Shown: positions 1 through 5,955 of the stretch, piece after piece | Position numbering within the stretch: the stretch's first letter is position 1 | How the letters are laid out: the number at the start of each line of letters is the position of its first letter | Assembly (NCBI GenBank): GCA_021793745.1 | Contig: JAJYSD010000092.1 | Span: 1 to 5,955, forward strand | Length of the DNA stretch: 5,955 nucleotides | Direction of reading: 5' to 3' | Source of the DNA: Bacillota bacterium | Lineage (GTDB): Bacteria > Bacillota > Bacilli > Thermoactinomycetales > DSM-44946 | Made by a program: the position numbers and the translations under genes | Notes under the pieces: model-generated | Seen by the model: the letters and a program-made list of their open reading frames with translations, nothing else | What the model was told of the DNA's origin: nothing | Databases searched by the model: none

Positions 1-869
1 ATGGACAAGGCTTCCCGCAGGTTGGTATCCAGGTGAACCGCATACTGGGGATCGATCTGACCCACATTTTTGGCGCTCTTCTTTTCCGTCCCGTCCAAAA
101 GATCCCGCACTCGGAAAAGGCTGAGCCGTTTCAAGTGCCGATCGCTTCCCACGAACCGGCTGACAAAGTCATTGGCCGGCCGAGACAACAGCTCATCGGG
201 CGTGCCGTGCTGCATCAGCTTTCCGGATTGAAAGATGGCGATGGTATCGCCGAGACGGATCGCTTCATCGATTTGGTGGCTGACAAACAGAATGGTTTTT
301 CGGACCGTGCGCTGAATGCGAAGCAGCTCACTCTGCAGGTGATCTCGAATGACCGGGTCCAGGGCCGCGAAGGGCTCATCCATCAGCATCACGGGCGGAT
401 CCGCCGCCAAAGCCCGCGCCACGCCGATGCGCTGCTGTTGACCCCCGGACAATTCCCAGGGATACCGGTCCCGATACTCGTCGGGATTCAGCCCCATCAT
501 ATCCATCAGCTCGTTATACCGGTCCTTGATCTTCACCCGGTCCCATCCCAACAGCCGGGGAACAACGGTGACGTTTTGCTCGACGGTCATATTGGGAAAC
601 AGGCCGGTCTGCTGGATCACGTACCCGATGGAACGGCGCAGCTGATAGGGGTCCATCTGTTGAATATCCTGTCCGTTGACCCGGATCGTTCCCCGGGTCG
701 GTTCGATCATCCGGTTGATCATGCGGAGGAGCGTCGTCTTCCCGCAGCCGGAGGGACCCAGGAAAACACAGATCTCCCCCTCCCCGACCTCCATGGTGAC
801 CCCGTCGACCGCCTTCACATCCCCCTCCTCGCTCTTATACACCTTGGTGACATCCTTCAGCTCGATCAT
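1..869 (-). CDS. Osmoprotectant ABC transporter ATP-binding protein, OpuCA-like (partial, C-terminus beyond left edge)
   Basis: ATPase subunit of a quaternary-amine (glycine betaine/choline/carnitine type) importer; it acts at the inner face of the membrane and powers uptake. 289 residues are visible with no stop. Seen: Walker A GPSGCGKT (38-45), Q-loop VIQQTGLFP (84-92), ABC signature LSGGQQQR (140-147), Walker B VMLMDEP (160-166) and H-loop His198 in FVSHQIDEA. The region after about residue 265 looks like the start of a CBS domain, as in OpuCA, where CBS domains sense ionic strength; most of it is cut off. OpuCA homologues are about 380-400 residues long, so roughly 100 are missing. The ATG overlaps the permease stop as ATGA and has AAGGAGG seven bases upstream, which indicates translational coupling. 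The related E. coli YehX is shorter, so the exact subfamily and the ligand remain open. Confidence 0.93.
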   Translation of the reverse strand, partial: MIELKDVTKVYKSEEGDVKAVDGVTMEVGEGEICVFLGPSGCGKTTLLRMINRMIEPTRGTIRVNGQDIQQMDPYQLRRSIGYVIQQTGLFPNMTVEQNVTVVPRLLGWDRVKIKDRYNELMDMMGLNPDEYRDRYPWELSGGQQQRIGVARALAADPPVMLMDEPFAALDPVIRDHLQSELLRIQRTVRKTILFVSHQIDEAIRLGDTIAIFQSGKLMQHGTPDELLSRPANDFVSRFVGSDRHLKRLSLFRVRDLLDGTEKKSAKNVGQIDPQYAVHLDTNLREALS

Positions 870-1534
870 CGCACCGCCTCCTTATTCGACATCGGTGTCT
901 TCGGAGCAATCCGCTTCTGAAATTTGCCCAGCAAAAAGTCGGCCAACAGCGCCAGGATCGATACGGCGATCGCCCCCACCTGCACCATGGTGGTATAACT
1001 GGTGGAGATTCCGCGGGAAATGTATTCTCCCAGCCCTCCGGCTCCGATATATGCCGCGATGGCAGCAATGCCGATGGTTAATATGGTGGCGGTTCGCACA
1101 CCCGCCATGATCACGGGAAGGGCGATGGGAATCTCCACTTGACGCAACCGTTGCAGGGGCGTCATCCCCATCCCGATCGCCGCATCCCGGATATCCGGAT
1201 CGACGCTTTGGATGGCTACGTACGTGTTCCGGATAATGGGCAATTGGGAATAAAGAACCAGTGCCGTAAAGGCCGGAACAAAACCTATTCCCTGGTTAAT
1301 AACGGAAAAAATTGGTATCATAATCCCAAACAGGGCGATACTCGGAATCGTCATGATCATACCGGCAACAGCCAGCACCCACTTTGCCAGCGATTCCCTC
1401 TGGCTGATATAAATTCCAAAGGGGACGCCGGTCAGGATCGCCACGCCCACGGACAAGCCCACCAACTGGACATGCTCCCAGGCCAATTCCAACATCTGCT
1501 CCCAATGGGATTGGACAAACTCGATCAGCTCCAT
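866..1534 (-). CDS. Osmoprotectant ABC transporter permease, OpuCB/YehY-like
   Basis: Integral membrane permease of a quaternary-amine ABC importer, 222 residues, close to OpuCB (about 217). About five hydrophobic segments are visible, roughly residues 22-44, 52-78, 84-103, 141-165 and 184-205. The cytoplasmic coupling loop (about 114-140) holds the EAA-like motif, DAAIGMGMTP followed by IPIALP, which docks on the ATPase. The family motif YIGAGGLGEYI is at 162-172. ATG start with AAGGAGG at 1541-1547, six bases upstream. It is the first gene of its unit and overlaps the ATPase gene by ATGA. The permease-before-ATPase order resembles E. coli yehY-yehX and not the ATPase-first opuC operon of Bacillus, so a second permease and a binding protein may follow beyond the left edge. 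The substrate class comes from family resemblance only. Confidence 0.93.
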   Translation of the reverse strand: MELIEFVQSHWEQMLELAWEHVQLVGLSVGVAILTGVPFGIYISQRESLAKWVLAVAGMIMTIPSIALFGIMIPIFSVINQGIGFVPAFTALVLYSQLPIIRNTYVAIQSVDPDIRDAAIGMGMTPLQRLRQVEIPIALPVIMAGVRTATILTIGIAAIAAYIGAGGLGEYISRGISTSYTTMVQVGAIAVSILALLADFLLGKFQKRIAPKTPMSNKEAVR

Positions 1535-1561
1535 CGACTCCCTCCTTCCACCCTCTATCGA

Positions 1562-1577
1562 TGCAATGATTATGCCA
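1562..1577 (-). promoter_or_regulatory. Candidate extended -10 promoter for the osmoprotectant transporter unit
   Basis: On the minus strand the 103-base gap before the permease contains TGGCATAAT (1569-1577): a TGn extension followed by CATAAT, a five-of-six match to the -10 consensus. Transcription would start near 1562 and leave a leader of about 28 bases that carries the AAGGAGG site. No good -35 lies at 16-18 bases, which an extended -10 can tolerate. A TTGACG hexamer lies further upstream but at the wrong distance. Predicted by eye only. Confidence 0.4.
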
Positions 1578-1590
1578 ATGATTTCGTATC

Positions 1591-1617
1591 AAAAAGGGGG
1601 GACTTCGTCAAGTTCCC
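1591..1617 (-). terminator. Candidate Rho-independent terminator of the glcD-glcF unit
   Basis: Read on the minus strand, about 20 bases after the GlcF stop, GGG-A-ACTT-GACG-AAGT-CCC forms a seven-pair stem with one bulged A and a four-base loop. It is followed by CCC and then TTTTT. The position and the T run fit a transcription terminator that separates the oxidase genes from the transporter genes. The T run is short and is set three bases from the stem, so strength is uncertain. It overlaps other inverted repeats in the same gap. Confidence 0.45.
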
Positions 1618-1631
1618 TTGACGGACGTCAA
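1606..1631. repeat. Triple CGTCAA/TTGACG inverted repeat between the two operons
   Basis: On the plus strand, CGTCAAG-TTCC-CTTGACG (1606-1623) is a perfect seven-base inverted repeat. Its right arm is also the left arm of TTGACG-GA-CGTCAA (1618-1631). The hexamer thus occurs three times in alternating orientation in 26 bases, directly after the GlcF stop. It could be a protein operator or a switching RNA structure. The two hairpins that share the middle arm cannot form at once. Confidence 0.5.
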
Positions 1632-1637
1632 ACTTTT

Positions 1638-2954
1638 TTACTCCAGACAAACCTCCGCCAGGACCTCGACGAGATGCCGCACGCGCAGGGGAGCGGACCC
1701 TTTCCTCCGCTCCGCACCGAGCCTCATCTGCAAGTGACAGCCGGGATTGGTGGTGACGAGAGTGGAGGCGCCGGTTTTGGCCACTACTTTCATTTTATCA
1801 TCTAAAATCTTTATGGACTCTTCAAAATGGAGAAGATTGTAGATGCCGCCGGAACCGCAGCAGCGGTCGCTGTCCTCCATCTCCACGTAAACGGCCCCCG
1901 GAATCGATCGAAGCAGCTGCCGGGGCTCCTCGACCACCTTTTGGACATTTCGCAGGTGGCAGGAATCCTGGTAGACGATAACCCCCTCCCACGCTTTCCG
2001 GTAGGTGGGCGGACCGTAGTGGACCAGCACCTCCGAAATATCCCGGATCTTTTCCACAAAACGGGCGGCGCGCTCCCGCCACTCCGGCTCATCCTGGAAG
2101 AGGCGATCGTATTCCCGGAGCATCGCCCCGCACCCTCCGGCATTGTTGACGTACACCTCCGCCCCCGACGCCTCGAAGGCGCAGATGTTGGCCTTCGCCA
2201 GCCGCTTTGCCTGTGCCCGCATTCCCTGGTGCGCATGCAGGGCGCCACAGCAGCGCTGCGCCTTCGGGATGGTCACCTCCAGCCCCACGTGCCGGAGAAG
2301 ATCGACGGTGGAACGGTTGACCCCGTGAAAGATCTCATCCATGATGCAGCCGGCGAAAAAGGCCGCCCTCCCCTTTTTGGGCCCCCGGGCAGGCAGGAGA
2401 CTTCCCCGCCGCATCCGGCGAAACGGCGCCTCCACCCGGGGCAGCGCCGTTCCCAAGTGAAAGGGGGCCGGTGCCCGCTTCGCCAGAAATTGCGCATTTC
2501 GCAGCAGGCTGTGGAGGCCGGCCCGCTGAAACAACCACAGCAGCCCCCCTGCGAGCCGCAACCTCCGCGGATAGGGAAAGAGGTGGCGGAGGATCCCCGC
2601 GCGAAGCCGCTCCTCCCAGGTCGCCCCCTCCGCCCGCTCCGCAACGATCGCCTCCTTGGCCGCTTCCAGGATGTGGCCGTAGGGCACCTGGACGGGACAG
2701 GCGGTTTCGCAGGCCCGACAGCCCAGGCACAGATCGATCGGCTCCGACAGATCCTGCAGCACATCCACCTTCCCTTCCGCCGCCAGCTTGACCAGGTTGA
2801 TCCTTCCCCGGGGGGAGGCAGACTCCTTCCCCATCGAACAATAGGTGGGACAGACGGGGAGGCAATAGCCGCATTGCACGCACCGGAGGGCGGAATCCCA
2901 GGCTTGCTCCTCCAACAGCTCCCTTCCGCTTTTGAACGCCCGGCCGCCCGTCAT
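1638..2954 (-). CDS. glcF: GlcF-like iron-sulfur subunit of a 2-hydroxyacid (glycolate-type) oxidase
   Basis: Passes electrons from the FAD subunit GlcD towards the quinone pool; probably on the cytoplasmic face of the membrane. 438 residues, near the 444 of B. subtilis YsfD. Two CxxCxxCxxxCP clusters for [4Fe-4S] centres are visible at Cys25/28/31/35 and Cys76/79/82/86. Two CCG (heterodisulfide-reductase-type) domains follow: the first has Cys203, CCG at 235-237 and Cys275; the second has Cys332, CCG at 365-367 and Cys406 in NPGCHLQ. The ATG overlaps the GlcD TGA as ATGA. AAGGTGG (2962-2968) sits seven bases upstream, so the two proteins are probably made in a fixed ratio. No GlcE lies between or beside them, as expected in Bacillota. 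LutA-like and other lactate oxidase subunits are relatives, so the substrate is not fixed by this protein. Confidence 0.93.
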   Translation of the reverse strand: MTGGRAFKSGRELLEEQAWDSALRCVQCGYCLPVCPTYCSMGKESASPRGRINLVKLAAEGKVDVLQDLSEPIDLCLGCRACETACPVQVPYGHILEAAKEAIVAERAEGATWEERLRAGILRHLFPYPRRLRLAGGLLWLFQRAGLHSLLRNAQFLAKRAPAPFHLGTALPRVEAPFRRMRRGSLLPARGPKKGRAAFFAGCIMDEIFHGVNRSTVDLLRHVGLEVTIPKAQRCCGALHAHQGMRAQAKRLAKANICAFEASGAEVYVNNAGGCGAMLREYDRLFQDEPEWRERAARFVEKIRDISEVLVHYGPPTYRKAWEGVIVYQDSCHLRNVQKVVEEPRQLLRSIPGAVYVEMEDSDRCCGSGGIYNLLHFEESIKILDDKMKVVAKTGASTLVTTNPGCHLQMRLGAERRKGSAPLRVRHLVEVLAEVCLE

Positions 2955-4354
2955 CGCAATACCACCTTGGTTTGGCCGGGGGTAGGGAAAATTTTGCCCG
3001 GATTGAGGATATGGTTCGGATCCCAGGCCTCTTTGATTTTTTTCATCATCATCACGCCCTCCTGACCCAGTTCCATCTCCATGTAAGGGGCCTTCAGAAT
3101 CCCGATGCCGTGTTCACCGGACAGGGTCCCCCCGAGGGAGACGGCGGCTTCGAAGATCTCCCCCACCGCCTTCTCCACCCGCTCCATCTCCTCCCGGTTC
3201 CGTTCATCGGCGATGATGTTGGGATGCAGGTTTCCATCCCCGGCATGGCCGAACACCACCAATTGCAGCTGATACTTCTCCCGAATCCGTTTCAGCCGCT
3301 CCATCATCTCCGGGATTTTTTCGCGGGGGACCGTGGCATCCTCGGAAATCTTCGTCGGACCCATCCGGGTGATGGCCGGGGAGACCAGCTTGCGCGCCAT
3401 CCAGATCTTCTCCCGTTCCGCTTTATCCTCCGCCACCCTGCACCCCCCTGCCCCCTGCAGAAGGCACAGCTCTTCGCAGCGGCGAATCTCCTCCTTCACC
3501 GCCGCGGGGTGTCCATCCACCTCGATGATCAGCAGCGCCTCGGCATCGGTGGGCAACCCGTGGGGGCGGTAACTTTCCACCGCCCGGATGCAGGCATTGT
3601 CCATCAGTTCCATCGCCGCCGGCAGGATTCCCGAGGACAAGATCCGGGTGATGGCATAGCCGGCATCCTTCAACCGCGGGAAATGGGCCAACAGTGTCCT
3701 GCGGGCGGGAGGGCGGGGAATCAACCGCAGGGTAGCTTCGGTGACGATTCCCAGGGTGCCCTCGGAACCGACGATCAAACGGGTCAAATCGTACCCCGTC
3801 ACATTTTTGACCGTCTTCCCTCCCACCCGGATCACCTCCCCGGTGGGCGTCACCACTTCCATGCCGATGACGTATTCTTTGGTCGTCCCGTACTTCAAGC
3901 CCTTCGGTCCGCTGGAATTTTCCAACAGATTGCCCCCGATGGTGGAAACGTGGGAACTGCTCGGATCCGGCGGGTAGAAGAGACCCACCTCCTCCGCCTT
4001 CTTGTGAATCTCCGCCGTGATCACGCTCGGGGTGACCACCGCCAGCAAATTCTCGCGATCCACTTCCAACCGCTTGGGATACTGGGACATATCGACCACG
4101 ATGCCCCCCTGGACCGGCAGGGGCCCTCCGCTCAAGGAAGTGGCCGATCCCCGGGGGTAGAGCGGGATCCGGCGCTCATTGGCCAATCGAACCAAACGGG
4201 CGATCTGCTCCACCGATTGGGGCTGGACCACCAACTCCGGCAAATATTGGCCGAAGGAAGCATCGAAGCTGTAGCTGTATCGCTCGCTCAACTCGGTCAA
4301 GATCCGATGTTTGGGGAAGATCCCTTCGATTTCCTTCAGAATGTTCGAATCCAT
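2951..4354 (-). CDS. glcD: GlcD-like FAD-linked 2-hydroxyacid oxidase subunit
   Basis: Flavoprotein that oxidises a 2-hydroxyacid such as glycolate or D-lactate to the 2-oxoacid. 467 residues from the chosen start; B. subtilis YsfC has about 470. Seen: the PCMH-type FAD-binding domain (about 42-216) with PRGSATSLSGG, STIGGNLLENSSGPKGLKYG and TGYDLTRLIVGSEGTLGIVTE, then the FAD-oxidase C-terminal domain with FGHAGDGNLHPN (about 368-379) and GGTLSGEHGIG (about 408-418). The start is unsettled. The ATG at 4354 has AGGAGG (4358-4363) only three bases upstream. A GTG at 4366 would add MRRR but has AAAGGGG directly against it. I prefer the ATG. It follows the DUF6282 gene after about 33 bases and overlaps glcF, so all three are probably co-transcribed. 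The family is secure; whether the substrate is glycolate is not. Confidence 0.93.
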   Translation of the reverse strand: MDSNILKEIEGIFPKHRILTELSERYSYSFDASFGQYLPELVVQPQSVEQIARLVRLANERRIPLYPRGSATSLSGGPLPVQGGIVVDMSQYPKRLEVDRENLLAVVTPSVITAEIHKKAEEVGLFYPPDPSSSHVSTIGGNLLENSSGPKGLKYGTTKEYVIGMEVVTPTGEVIRVGGKTVKNVTGYDLTRLIVGSEGTLGIVTEATLRLIPRPPARRTLLAHFPRLKDAGYAITRILSSGILPAAMELMDNACIRAVESYRPHGLPTDAEALLIIEVDGHPAAVKEEIRRCEELCLLQGAGGCRVAEDKAEREKIWMARKLVSPAITRMGPTKISEDATVPREKIPEMMERLKRIREKYQLQLVVFGHAGDGNLHPNIIADERNREEMERVEKAVGEIFEAAVSLGGTLSGEHGIGILKAPYMEMELGQEGVMMMKKIKEAWDPNHILNPGKIFPTPGQTKVVLR

Positions 4355-4387
4355 CCGCCTCCTCACCCCTTTAACTGGTATCGGAGC

Positions 4388-5248
4388 CTAGTCGATGCCC
4401 AGCAGCTGCCGGGGATTGCGGACGATCATCCGCCGGAGCTCCTCGTCGGAAAATCCGCATCCGGCCATCTCCCCGACAAAACGGCTGAAGGCCTGAACCG
4501 GAGGCGGATTATGCCCCTGACCGTAATCCGTCACCAGCACACAGGATGCCGGGCCCAGCACCCGGATGGTATGCGCCATCGTTTCCAGGGACAAAGACCG
4601 GAAATCCGCTCCACAGGCGAGGTAACACTTTTCGATGAGGGCTCCCTCCCGGATCAATTCCCTCTGCATCTCCAGGGGAAGGGGCACGATGCCGAGGTCG
4701 GCGTGCTGGATTAAAATTTTTCCCACCCGCTGCTCCCGGGCCGCCTTGACCAGGGCAACGACCTCCTCCGGTGAAAGATGGCCCGTGGCCAACACGACAT
4801 CCGCCTCGGCGATCAAATGCAGGATCTCATACACTTCCGACCACAACCGGCGGTTTTCATCCCAGATCGCCAGCCCCTCTCCCCGTTGGGACACCGGCGT
4901 CGCGGCGTGGATGCGACCGGACCGGTGGTTGCGATAGTAGCTGCGGTGGGCCCGGGCGGATACGGTGGGCATCCAGATGATTTTCGCCCCCAGCCGGATC
5001 GCCGTTTCCACCGCAGCCGGAGACAAGCCCCCGGTCATCTCGTTTAAAACCAAACCGCCGTATACGTGAAGGCCCGGTTCCGCCATCCGGATCAAAGCGG
5101 TACGGTCCACCGTCTGGGATTCGTGGGACTTGATCACCGCCCCCGCCATTTTGCTCGCCTTCAGATCTTCGACCAGTTCCCAGTCCGTCTGGATACGGGG
5201 ATACAGGCTGGGGGCGCAGTGGCAATGCAGATCGATCGCCCCCTTCAA
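4388..5248 (-). CDS. DUF6282-type amidohydrolase-like protein
   Basis: Probable metal-dependent hydrolase of TIM-barrel amidohydrolase type; reaction unknown. Counting from the TTG start given here (286 residues), candidate metal ligands fall in barrel order: DLHCH (His8, His10), KSHES (Lys40, His42), ATGHLS (His157), IQHADLG (His182) and VTDYGQGHNP (Asp241). The segments GGLVLNEMTGG (64-74) and KIIWMPT (89-95) also match what I recall of DUF6282. The start is odd. The TTG at 5248 has no ribosome binding site at usable distance, whereas AGGGGGTG (5269-5276) lies five bases before an in-frame ATT at 5263. An ATT start would give MFHPLLKGAIDLHCH, which resembles family N-termini, so the true length may be 291. 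The gene stands between a nitrilase-like gene and glcD-glcF, which suggests a shared catabolic pathway. The family call is from memory and not searched. Confidence 0.82.
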   Translation of the reverse strand: MKGAIDLHCHCAPSLYPRIQTDWELVEDLKASKMAGAVIKSHESQTVDRTALIRMAEPGLHVYGGLVLNEMTGGLSPAAVETAIRLGAKIIWMPTVSARAHRSYYRNHRSGRIHAATPVSQRGEGLAIWDENRRLWSEVYEILHLIAEADVVLATGHLSPEEVVALVKAAREQRVGKILIQHADLGIVPLPLEMQRELIREGALIEKCYLACGADFRSLSLETMAHTIRVLGPASCVLVTDYGQGHNPPPVQAFSRFVGEMAGCGFSDEELRRMIVRNPRQLLGID

Positions 5249-5268
5249 CAGTGGATGGAAAATGGGAC

Positions 5269-5276
5269 CACCCCCT
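5269..5276 (-). promoter_or_regulatory. Ribosome binding site that points to an ATT start for the DUF6282 gene
   Basis: Minus-strand AGGGGGTG can pair with the 16S 3' end along its length with one G-U wobble (canonical AGGAGGTG). It is five bases from the in-frame ATT at 5261-5263 but about 20 from the TTG at 5248. No ATG or GTG lies in the frame between the upstream stop (5330-5332) and the family motif. Confidence 0.45.
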
Positions 5277-5336
5277 AAACCGGTGAAATGGATAGCCGAT
5301 GCGAAAACGCCTTCGGTCGTCGCAGCAGTTTACGAA

Positions 5337-5955
5337 TCACCCGTTTGGCGAACCGACAAGGGCGGCCGGGGCCGGGAGCACCAGGGGCTTATAAAAGGCG
5401 GTTCTCCGGGTCTGATTCAACTTCACCTGGTTGAACCATCCCTCTTCCCGGGCGGTGGAAAAGTTCGCCAGCAACACTTCCTCCCGGTCCCGGGAGGCCG
5501 CCTGTACCCGGGTGGATTCTCCGCCCTGCCGAAGGGTGTATACGGCGCTTCTTCCCTGCAGGGGGTGTCCGGCAAATTGGGCCACCACCACCGGAGCCTG
5601 CACGTCCCGGGCGAGGGTGTCCCAGGGAATCATCCCCTCCGCGGAATCCGGCTCCGGATCTTGTCCGGGGTAGCGGCGGACTTCGCAACCCATCTCCTCC
5701 CGAAATACAGCGGGAATCACCAAAAGGTCCGCCCGGTTGACCGCCATCACCCCCGCCACCTCGGGAAAGAGGGCGTCATAACCCAGCATCAGGCCGACCC
5801 GGCCCAGTTCCTTCGTCGAAAAGACGGGAAGTTCGTCTCCCGGCTTTGCCCATCTCCTTTCATCCGCCGTCAGATGCGCCTTCCGGTAAATCCCTTCGAT
5901 CTCCCCGGCGGGATTTAGAAGAACCGCCGCATTGTACAGGGCCTCCTCCCTTTTC
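5337..5955 (-). CDS. Nitrilase-superfamily (carbon-nitrogen hydrolase) protein lacking the nucleophile Cys (partial, N-terminus beyond right edge)
   Basis: The last 205 residues are visible; the reading frame is open to the right edge, so the gene starts outside the window. Family features, numbered from the edge: NAAVLLNPAGEIEGIYRKAHL (8-28) with the catalytic-type Lys25; then GLMLGYDALFPE (54-65), which aligns with the nucleophile elbow normally read as G-x-x-x-C-Y-D-x-x-F-P-E; then ADLLVIPAVF; and near the end RRTAFYKPLV, like the usual C-terminal R-x-x-x-Y-x-x-L segment. At the nucleophile position the codon is GGT (5781-5783), Gly, where active nitrilases and amidases have Cys. The catalytic Glu would lie outside the window. 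The protein may be a non-hydrolytic member, use other chemistry, or belong to a Cys-less branch. It ends 73-88 bases before the DUF6282 start, on the same strand with no clear terminator between. The superfamily call is solid; its function is not. Confidence 0.85.
   Translation of the reverse strand, partial: KREEALYNAAVLLNPAGEIEGIYRKAHLTADERRWAKPGDELPVFSTKELGRVGLMLGYDALFPEVAGVMAVNRADLLVIPAVFREEMGCEVRRYPGQDPEPDSAEGMIPWDTLARDVQAPVVVAQFAGHPLQGRSAVYTLRQGGESTRVQAASRDREEVLLANFSTAREEGWFNQVKLNQTRRTAFYKPLVLPAPAALVGSPNG

Noticed and set aside
33..920. A 295-codon plus-strand open frame opposite the ABC ATPase gene
   Set aside because: Shadow of the ATPase, whose Walker A, signature and Walker B motifs are all intact on the minus strand.
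1606..1640. A plus-strand terminator formed by TTGACGGACGTCAA followed by a T run
   Set aside because: The stem is only about five pairs and there is no plus-strand gene that would need it; the T run is the complement of the GlcF stop region.
1827..3065. A 412-codon plus-strand open frame opposite glcF
   Set aside because: Antisense to the two Fe-S clusters and CCG motifs of GlcF; low-complexity composition, no domain and no convincing ribosome binding site.
2972..4714. A 580-codon plus-strand open frame opposite glcD and the DUF6282 gene
   Set aside because: It is antisense to two well-supported genes. The translation is rich in His, Pro, Arg and Gln with no recognisable domain, as expected for the shadow of GC-rich coding sequence.
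5264..5336. A possible terminator or promoter between the nitrilase-like and DUF6282 genes
   Set aside because: Only short imperfect pairing around GCG-TTTT-CGC with no T run, and no -35/-10 pair with acceptable spacing; read-through transcription is simpler.
5130..5918. A 262-codon plus-strand open frame opposite the nitrilase-like gene and the gap
   Set aside because: No domain is recognisable and it covers a clear nitrilase-superfamily frame on the other strand.

Overview
The window looks like a stretch of chromosome from a Gram-positive, moderately GC-rich member of the Bacillota. The reasons are strong AAGGAGG-type ribosome binding sites, an OpuC-like osmoprotectant ABC transporter, and a two-subunit GlcD/GlcF oxidase whose sizes match the YsfC/YsfD pair of Bacillus. 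A Thermoactinomycetaceae-like host is a guess I cannot test from this sequence. All supported genes lie on the minus strand, so they are transcribed from right to left. Coding density is high. No RNA genes, CRISPR arrays or mobile elements were seen, and no gap between genes reaches 300 bases.

Right part, in the direction of transcription: the C-terminal two thirds or so of a nitrilase-superfamily protein (cut by the right edge; its nucleophile position reads Gly instead of Cys), a DUF6282-type amidohydrolase-like protein, then a GlcD-like FAD-linked oxidase and a GlcF-like iron-sulfur protein that overlap by ATGA. The four genes lie close together and end at a hairpin followed by a T run, so they probably form one catabolic unit. 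A reasonable reading is that a hydrolytic step feeds a 2-hydroxyacid to a membrane-linked flavin/Fe-S dehydrogenase. The substrate cannot be read from the sequence.

Left part: after about 100 bases that hold overlapping inverted repeats, a candidate terminator and an extended -10 promoter, a second unit begins. It encodes an OpuCB/YehY-like permease and, overlapping it by ATGA, an OpuCA-like ATPase that runs off the left edge just as a CBS-like region begins. This is half of a glycine betaine/choline/carnitine-type importer. A second permease and the substrate-binding protein probably lie beyond the left edge.

The points most worth a second look are the Cys-to-Gly change in the nitrilase-like protein, the apparent AUU start of the DUF6282 gene, the conserved-looking four-gene set of unknown substrate, and the mutually exclusive hairpins between the two units.
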